Assembly (NCBI GenBank): GCA_900548515.1
Contig: URKU01000019.1
Span: forward strand, 1 to 27,184
Source of the DNA: an uncultured Collinsella sp.
Lineage (GTDB): Bacteria; Actinomycetota; Coriobacteriia; Coriobacteriales; Coriobacteriaceae
Direction: 5' to 3'
DNA: 27,184 nucleotides
Each line of letters opens with the position of its first letter. The first letter of the stretch is position 1. Under the pieces are notes generated by a model that saw nothing but the letters and a program-made list of their open reading frames with translations, searched no databases and had not been told where the DNA came from. Below are positions 22,742-27,184 of the stretch, one piece after another. A program made the position numbers and the translations under genes.

Positions 22742-23847
22742 TTCGCCGTCAACTGATCAATTTCCAAAACCGCAGCGTCGATGTCCGTGTCGGATTGGGC
22801 GCGTTCGATGAGCTGTCGCGCATGTTTGCCTCGGCCGTTGGCAAGCCTAAGCGCGCTATGGTGGTTTGGAACGACGCCACATCCGAGCGTTTTGGTGAGG
22901 TTGTCGAGCATGCGCTGGTCGACGCCGGTTTTGCCGTGTCGCTGCTCGTCCTTGAGCTTTCGCCTGCTGGTGCCACGCTGGCCGATGCCGATGCGATCTT
23001 TGGCGCCCTGTCTGCCAACGGCATTACCTGCGACGATCTGGTTGTCGCCGTTGGCGATGCCGCAACCTGCTCGGTTGTTAGCTGGTGCGCAAACCAGTGG
23101 TGCGGCCGAACCGAGTGCGCGCTGTTGCCGACGACGTTCGACGCCATGCTCACGGTCGCGACGACCATGAAGCCGCTCGTCGCCTCGTCGGCGAATGCGC
23201 TTCCCGCTATCGCCTTCCGTCCCGAACCGGGCTTGGTCGTGTGTGACCTCGACCTTGTTCGCGAGGCGGACCCCGAGGACCTTAAGCTCGGCTATGTGGT
23301 ACTTGTTGGCACCATGCTTTCGAGCAGCAAGTCCCGCTGGAATCAGTTTACTGAGACCGTCCCCGAGATTCTCGCGGGCGAGGAGGTCGCGCTCGTTAAT
23401 GCCGTTCAATGGTCTCAGACTGCCCGCAAGGACGTACTGATGGCCACGAACCCGAGCGCTCGCCATGCGCCCGATTTTGGCAAGACGGGGGAGCGTACCC
23501 TGCGCGCCTGCTTGGGCGATGCCGCTTCACAGGTCCCTGCCTATCAGCTGTTATCCGAGGGCATGCGCTTTGAGGCGCGCCTAGCACATGATGCCTGCGA
23601 CTTTGATATCGATTACGTCTTTGAGGTCGATGACTGCCTGGAGGACTTTGGTATCGAGGAACTTGCCTTCGATCTGGAGCCTGTCGCATATATCGAGGAG
23701 TTCCGTAGGCAGCAGTTCGCGCGCTCAAACCGCAGCATGCTGCCGCTGCCCGCGGCACTCGGCGCCATTCGCCTAACGAACGTTGAGGACGAGGTTCTTG
23801 AGCGCCATGCTCACGCCTACTTGGCTTCTCGTAAAGAACTTCTCTAA
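22738..23847 (+). CDS. AroB-like protein (dehydroquinate synthase fold) lacking the active site
   Basis: A 369-aa protein alignable over its length with 3-dehydroquinate synthase: N-terminal VRVGLGAFDEL, a nucleotide-binding half, LLPTTFDAM at the PTTLLAQ position, GLVVCDLDLV, and C-terminal SMLPLPAALGAIRL at the ILPLAIG position. The key signatures are changed: the GGGVxxD loop reads VAVGDAAT; GLAEVIKYG reads KLGYVVLVG (metal-ligand Glu to Tyr186, Lys to Leu189); NLGHTFGHAIE reads DFGKTGERTLR (His ligands to Lys249 and Arg253); LLHGEAV reads LLSEGMR (His to Ser273). A K145 in the SSVGGK region may remain. It is open for a full-length frame and coupled to aroK, so it is maintained, not a pseudogene. 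Catalysis of the normal reaction looks unlikely. Confidence 0.8.
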   Translation: MIRRQLINFQNRSVDVRVGLGAFDELSRMFASAVGKPKRAMVVWNDATSERFGEVVEHALVDAGFAVSLLVLELSPAGATLADADAIFGALSANGITCDDLVVAVGDAATCSVVSWCANQWCGRTECALLPTTFDAMLTVATTMKPLVASSANALPAIAFRPEPGLVVCDLDLVREADPEDLKLGYVVLVGTMLSSSKSRWNQFTETVPEILAGEEVALVNAVQWSQTARKDVLMATNPSARHAPDFGKTGERTLRACLGDAASQVPAYQLLSEGMRFEARLAHDACDFDIDYVFEVDDCLEDFGIEELAFDLEPVAYIEEFRRQQFARSNRSMLPLPAALGAIRLTNVEDEVLERHAHAYLASRKELL

Positions 23848-23884
23848 GATTTATTGACTTCCATCGTCTTTCGTATCATGTTGA

Positions 23885-23947
23885 GGGGCGGGTTTCCAAT
23901 CGGTTGCGGATCGCATGCGATTCCGTCGTTCGGTTGAGACCCGTCCC
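23885..23947 (+). other. structured RNA leader before the peptidase gene
   Basis: GGGGCGGGTTTC (23885-23896) pairs with GAGACCCGTCCC (23936-23947) over 12 bp including two G-U pairs. Inside is a second hairpin built on the palindrome ATCGCATGCGAT (23910-23921), extended by CGG/CCG with one bulged T. No T-tract follows, so it is not a simple terminator. It sits between a TTGACT/TATCAT promoter-like pair (23854-23879, 14-nt spacing) and the ribosome site. No riboswitch class is recognised. Confidence 0.45.
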
Positions 23948-23979
23948 GTCTATATAGAGACAACAAGAAAGGAATCTGC

Positions 23980-25110
23980 ATGTCTGAGTTTGCTGCCGGT
24001 CCTGCCGGTCGTATCGAGCGCGTCCGTGCCCTGATGGTCGAGCGTGGCTACGACGCTATCGTGGTACGCGACGAGGCCAATCTTCGTTGGCTTACGGGCG
24101 TGAAGGGCGTCTTCGACTACACCTTCGAGTTCCCGCACGCGGCGTTTATTACGGCTGACCAGTGCCTGTTCCATACCGACTCGCGCTACCTCAACAGCTT
24201 TGAGGAGAACACGCCCGCCGGCAGCCCCTGGGTCTACGACATGGATGAGGGCACCATCCCCGGTTGGGTCGCCGGCAAGATCGCGGCCAACAAATGCCGC
24301 GTCTGCGCTGTCGAGGACGATATGCAGATTAATTTCTACCAGGGTATTCAGCGCGGCCTGGAGGACCGCTCCGTCGCCTGTATGCTGCCGCTGATGCACG
24401 ACGACATCCGCAAGATGCGCGCCATCAAGGACGCCGAGGAGATTGAACTCATGCGCCATGCGCAGTCGATCACCGATGCCGCCTTCCAGCACATGCTCGG
24501 CTTTATTAAGCCCGGTATGACCGAGAAGCAGGTACGCAACGAGCTCGAGAACTTTATGTTCGCCAACGGTGCTGACAGCCTTGCCTTCGGCTCCATCGTG
24601 GCGAGCGGCCCCAACACCGCCAACCCGCATGCCGTCCCGAGCGACCGCGTGATCGAGAAGGGCGACTTTGTCCTCATGGATTACGGCGCGGGCTACTGCG
24701 ATTATCGCTCCGACATGACACGCACTGTCGTGATGGGCGGGCCCACGCAGGAGCAGCTTGACCTGTACGCGCTCGTGCGCCGTACGCACGAGGAGTGCGT
24801 CGCCGCCATCCATCCGGGCGTCGAGGGCAACGACATTTTCAAGCTTTCCAAGAAGATCATCGGCGATGCCGGCTATGGCGATTACTACAACCATGGTCTG
24901 GGCCACGGCGTCGGTATCGACATCCACGAGCTGCCCAACTTCAACCGCAGCAAGAACACCATCGAGATCGGCTCGGTTGTCACCATGGAGCCTGGCGTCT
25001 ACCTGCCCGGCGTGGGCGGCGTGCGCCTGGAGGACTACGGCGTGGTCACCGAGAACGGCTACGAGCCCTTCACCAAGACCCCACACGACCTGCACGTCAT
25101 CGACTGCTAG
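23980..25110 (+). CDS. Xaa-Pro aminopeptidase/dipeptidase, M24B family
   Basis: A 376-aa two-metal peptidase with a creatinase-type N-terminal domain (about 1-125) and a pita-bread C-terminal domain. Dinuclear metal ligands are all visible: D234 (MDYGAG), D245 (RSDMTRT), H309 (HGLGHGVGIDIHE), E337 (MEPGVYLPG) and E351 (VRLEDYG). It should cleave Xaa-Pro bonds; dipeptidase versus aminopeptidase specificity cannot be told. AAAGGA precedes the ATG by 7 nt. The pepP/pepQ-efp neighbourhood is widespread in Gram-positive bacteria and may reflect a link to proline-rich peptides or to translation through polyproline. A terminator at 25134-25176 separates it from efp. Confidence 0.93.
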   Translation: MSEFAAGPAGRIERVRALMVERGYDAIVVRDEANLRWLTGVKGVFDYTFEFPHAAFITADQCLFHTDSRYLNSFEENTPAGSPWVYDMDEGTIPGWVAGKIAANKCRVCAVEDDMQINFYQGIQRGLEDRSVACMLPLMHDDIRKMRAIKDAEEIELMRHAQSITDAAFQHMLGFIKPGMTEKQVRNELENFMFANGADSLAFGSIVASGPNTANPHAVPSDRVIEKGDFVLMDYGAGYCDYRSDMTRTVVMGGPTQEQLDLYALVRRTHEECVAAIHPGVEGNDIFKLSKKIIGDAGYGDYYNHGLGHGVGIDIHELPNFNRSKNTIEIGSVVTMEPGVYLPGVGGVRLEDYGVVTENGYEPFTKTPHDLHVIDC

Positions 25111-25133
25111 TCTACTTCGGTAGATAGTTTGGG

Positions 25134-25176
25134 GCGGGGCGTCCGGATCGATTCGGACGCCCCGCGTTCTCTTTTT
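25134..25176 (+). terminator. Rho-independent terminator of the M24 peptidase gene
   Basis: GCGGGGCGTCCG (25134-25145) pairs with CGGACGCCCCGC (25154-25165) in a perfect 12-bp stem with an 8-nt loop GATCGATT, followed by GTTCTCTTTTT. Confidence 0.9.
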
Positions 25177-25207
25177 ATGCGCTCGCCGCAGGCGCCGTCT
25201 GCAAGTG

Positions 25208-25213
25208 TATAAT
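25208..25213 (+). promoter_or_regulatory. -10 element of the efp operon promoter
   Basis: A consensus TATAAT lies 58 nt before the efp start and after the terminator. The -35 position near 25185 shows no good match, so this promoter probably relies on its perfect -10. Confidence 0.6.
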
Positions 25214-25270
25214 TTCTGTCGTATGTAATTTGGACGCTTGTGCGTTCTGCCCATAACAAGAAAGGTCGCT

Positions 25271-25834
25271 ATGCCTACCATTTCTACCGCCGACTTCAAG
25301 AACGGCCTCGGTCTCCGCATCAAGGACAAGGTCTACACCATCGTCGAGTTCCAGCATGTCAAGCCGGGCAAGGGCGGCGCGTTTGTGCGCTACAAGACCC
25401 GCGACATCAAGAGCGGCCGCGTCGTCGAGAACACCTGCAACGCCGGCACCAAGTTCGAGAGCGTCATGCTCACCACCCGTGAGTTCCAGTACCTCTACAA
25501 CGATGGCACCGACTATATCTTCATGGACAACGAGTCCTATGAGCAGGTTCCCGTTCCCGAGGACATGGTGGGCGAGAACTCCAAGTGGCTGCGCGAGAAC
25601 GACATCTGCCAGCTGCTCTTCGCCGACGATGAGCTCATGGGCGTGACCCCGCCGATGTTCATCGAGACCACCATCGTCCAGACCGACCCGGGCTTTAAGG
25701 GCGACACCGTCCAGGGTTCCACCAAGCCGGCCACGATCGACACCGGCGCTGTCATCCAGGTCCCCATGTACCTCAACGAGGGTGAGGTCATCAAGGTTGA
25801 CACCCGCGACGGCAAGTTCGTCTCCCGCGTCTAG
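25271..25834 (+). CDS. efp: translation elongation factor P
   Basis: Relieves ribosome stalling at polyproline stretches, 187 aa, three beta-barrel domains. The tip of domain I reads HVKPGKGGAFVRYK, with K34 at the position that is post-translationally modified in other bacteria. Domain II/III ends with the family signature TKPATIDTGAVIQVPMYLNEGEVIKVDTRDGKFVSRV. The ATG at 25271 has AAAGG upstream at good spacing; an in-frame upstream TTG/GTG region at 25238 is rejected because it would add a non-homologous extension. No gene for K34 modification (EpmA/B/C, YmfI-type) is seen nearby. asp23, nusB and xseB follow within a few bases each. Confidence 0.97.
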   Translation: MPTISTADFKNGLGLRIKDKVYTIVEFQHVKPGKGGAFVRYKTRDIKSGRVVENTCNAGTKFESVMLTTREFQYLYNDGTDYIFMDNESYEQVPVPEDMVGENSKWLRENDICQLLFADDELMGVTPPMFIETTIVQTDPGFKGDTVQGSTKPATIDTGAVIQVPMYLNEGEVIKVDTRDGKFVSRV

Positions 25835-25858
25835 CAACCAACTCTTCTAGGAGGACTC

Positions 25859-26221
25859 ATGCCCCAGGAAATCAAGATTGACGGTATCGGCATTTCGCCC
25901 GATGTTCTGACCGCCATCGTCTCGCGCGCCGTGTCCGATGTCGAGGGCATCGCCTCCGTTGGCGTCAAGGACCTTGCCACCAACCTTGTCTCCATGATGC
26001 TCTCGTCCAAGGCCCCCGCTTCCGAGCCGGCGGTCGAGGCCGAGGTCATCGGCGACAAGCTCGCACTCACCGTGCGTGTCGTGGTGTTCTTTGGCTATCC
26101 GTTCAAGAAACTCGCCGAGGCTGTTCGCGCCGCTGTGGTCGCTGCCATCGATGCCCAAGTGGGCGTTGAGGTCGAGCGCGTCGACGTTTGCATCGACGGC
26201 CTCGTTTTCCCCAAGGAGTAA
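25859..26221 (+). CDS. Asp23/Gls24 family envelope stress protein
   Basis: A 120-aa protein of the Asp23/Gls24 (alkaline shock) family: EIKIDGIGISPDVLTAIVSRAVSDVEGIASVG at the N-terminus and VFFGYPFKKLAEAVRAAVVAAIDAQVGVEVERVDVCIDGLVF at the C-terminus. Family members attach to the inner face of the membrane through a partner and support cell-wall integrity; no AmaP-type anchor gene is adjacent. A textbook AGGAGG lies 5 nt before the ATG. The efp-asp23-nusB order matches that of many Gram-positive genomes, where YqhY is the equivalent. Cotranscribed with efp (24-nt gap) and nusB (3-nt gap). Confidence 0.9.
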   Translation: MPQEIKIDGIGISPDVLTAIVSRAVSDVEGIASVGVKDLATNLVSMMLSSKAPASEPAVEAEVIGDKLALTVRVVVFFGYPFKKLAEAVRAAVVAAIDAQVGVEVERVDVCIDGLVFPKE

Positions 26222-26224
26222 CCT

Positions 26225-26809
26225 TTGAGCCTTAAGGTTTATCGCGGGCGCACGCTTGCCCGCAGTCAGGCGCTGCAGCTGCTGTTCCAGGCCGAGGCCA
26301 CGGACAGCCCGCTCGAGCGCGTCCTCGAGGGCGATTTCCTGATCTCGAAGGGTCCCCTCGACCCCTATGCGCTGGAGCTTTGCCGCGGTGCCTACGAGCA
26401 TATCGATCGTATCGACTGCGCTCTGCGCGCCGTCGCCAAGAACTGGGATCTTATGCGCATGCCCGGCGCCGACCGCAACTTGCTGCGTATCGCCGTCTAT
26501 GAGATGCGCTTCCTCACCGACGAGGACGTCTCGGACGCCATCGTAATCAACGAGGCCGTCGAGCTTGCCAAGGCCTATGGCACCGACCAGTCCGCTTCGT
26601 TCGTCAACGGCGTGCTGGGCAAGATCGCTCGCAGCGAGGAGCTGCCAGGCGAGGACCTGTACCAAGAGCTGCTGGCCGAAGATCGCGCTCGCGAGGAGAC
26701 ACAGGCTGCCGAGCCTGCCGCCAAGGTTGCGGTTGCCCAGGCTGAGGCTGGCGTGCTGGCCGAGGATGCGGACGCCGCCGAGGCTGTTGTCGACTCCGTC
26801 GAGGAGTAG
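26225..26809 (+). CDS. nusB: transcription antitermination factor NusB
   Basis: All-helical RNA-binding protein that joins NusE (S10) at boxA to antiterminate rRNA transcription, 194 aa. RTLARSQALQLLFQAEA opens the core, then NWDLMRMPGADRNLLRIAVYEM and INEAVELAKAYGTDQSASFVNGVLGKIA are the conserved helices. The core ends about residue 138; the remaining 55 or so residues are an Ala/Glu/Val-rich acidic tail absent from E. coli NusB. Start is TTG at 26225, with AAGGAG (26213-26218) 6 nt upstream, inside the end of asp23. Translation is probably coupled. Confidence 0.95.
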   Translation: MSLKVYRGRTLARSQALQLLFQAEATDSPLERVLEGDFLISKGPLDPYALELCRGAYEHIDRIDCALRAVAKNWDLMRMPGADRNLLRIAVYEMRFLTDEDVSDAIVINEAVELAKAYGTDQSASFVNGVLGKIARSEELPGEDLYQELLAEDRAREETQAAEPAAKVAVAQAEAGVLAEDADAAEAVVDSVEE

Positions 26810-26811
26810 CT

Positions 26812-27051
26812 ATGCCAGAGGGTTCCGTCCGCAACTTCGACGAGATCTCGGACCGCTTGGACCAGATCATCGCTACCGTTCGTTCCAAGGATACCTCCTT
26901 GGAGCGTTCGCTCGATTTGTTTGACGAGGCGATTGAGCTGGGCTCCCGCGCGGTCGATATGGTCGACAAGTTTGAGCTGACGCCGCGTGAGGCCGACAAG
27001 CTCGAGCAGGAATATGATGAGGATGCGGCAAACGAATCCCAGGATAGCTAG
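26812..27051 (+). CDS. xseB: exodeoxyribonuclease VII small subunit
   Basis: A 79-aa helical protein, small subunit of ExoVII, several copies of which bind the XseA large subunit. FDEISDRLDQIIATVRSKDTSLERSLDLFDEAIELGSRAVDMVD matches the family core. The acidic C-terminus extends past it. GAGGAG at the end of nusB serves as ribosome site. xseA usually lies directly upstream; here nusB occupies that place, so xseA must be elsewhere or lost. Confidence 0.92.
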   Translation: MPEGSVRNFDEISDRLDQIIATVRSKDTSLERSLDLFDEAIELGSRAVDMVDKFELTPREADKLEQEYDEDAANESQDS

Positions 27052-27086
27052 GCCGCATCTCCGGATACGAATGGTTGATGGCATTC

Positions 27087-27184
27087 ATGAAACGCGTGCG
27101 TCTTGATGACGAACTGATTTCACAGGGCATCTGCGCCGATCGCGCGGATGCCCTTCGCACTCTTATGGCCGGCTTGGTCTCGAG
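27087..27184 (+). CDS. tlyA: TlyA-family rRNA 2'-O-methyltransferase, N-terminal fragment
   Basis: The window ends inside this gene. Visible residues are M-K-R-V-R-L-D-D-E-L-I-S-Q-G-I-C-A-D-R, then A-D-A-L-R-T-L-M-A-G-L-V-S, an S4 domain start of the TlyA/YqxC type (RLD..L...G). TlyA enzymes methylate 16S and 23S rRNA cytidines. An in-frame ATG at 27078 is a possible earlier start; 27087 is preferred from homologue starts and a weak GATGG 5 nt before it. In many Gram-positive genomes tlyA follows xseB and dxs, which fits. The methyltransferase domain is beyond the window, so another S4-containing protein is possible. Confidence 0.75.
   Translation, partial: MKRVRLDDELISQGICADRADALRTLMAGLVS

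Noticed and set aside
23950..25329. 459-codon open frame antisense to the M24 peptidase
   Set aside because: Crosses the terminator at 25134-25176 and mirrors the peptidase codons; no motif seen.
1..27184. CRISPR arrays, insertion sequences, prophage genes, tRNA or rRNA genes
   Set aside because: No spaced direct repeats, transposase or integrase genes, or tRNA/rRNA signatures were seen on either strand by reading; a covariance search for tRNAs could not be run.

Overview
The window is about 27 kb of GC-rich, densely packed bacterial chromosome in which nearly every gene is a recognisable housekeeping gene. The best reading is a Coriobacteriia (Collinsella-like) actinobacterium. This rests on strongly GC-biased third positions, a Firmicute-style transcriptional T-box on ileS, a SigB/SigF-type sigma operon, and the order aroK-aroB-pepP-efp-asp23-nusB-xseB-tlyA. 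The taxon is an inference from content; no 16S gene or other phylogenetic marker was compared.

Layout. (1) 1-199, minus: the 5' part of a corrinoid adenosyltransferase gene (cobO/btuR type) with an in-frame stop at codon 5. (2) 292-3856: ftsH, a DUF523 gene, then a convergent GldA-like dehydrogenase, separated by strong hairpin terminators. (3) 3999-7144: ileS under a well-formed T-box leader with an Ile (ATC) specifier. (4) 7367-8979: lspA-rluD. (5) 9062-12140: a processive GT2 membrane glycosyltransferase, a minimal prepilin peptidase and a dGTPase-family HD hydrolase. (6) 12202-13551: rarA. (7) 13652-16808: a tightly coupled operon of DUF948 protein, RsbW-like anti-sigma protein, SigB/SigF-type sigma factor and AI-2E-family permease. 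(8) 16815-17054, minus: an AT-rich two-helix membrane protein. (9) 17249-23847: alaS-ruvX-mltG-yqeG-aroK-aroB-like run with overlapping or nearly abutting genes. (10) 23980-27184: pepP-like peptidase, efp, asp23, nusB, xseB and the start of tlyA.

How the genes work together. Much of the window serves translation and RNA metabolism (ileS, alaS, rluD, efp, nusB, ruvX, tlyA) and the envelope (ftsH, lspA, mltG, GT2, DUF948, AI-2E, Asp23). The two most unusual points are protein level. The AroB-like protein keeps the dehydroquinate synthase fold outline but has lost its metal ligands and NAD/substrate signatures while sitting beside an intact shikimate kinase. The RsbW-like protein next to the sigma factor lacks the N, G1 and G2 ATP-binding boxes, which points to a non-kinase way of controlling the sigma factor. 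At RNA level, two copies of a near-identical hairpin terminator with covarying stems and a structured leader before the peptidase gene stand out.
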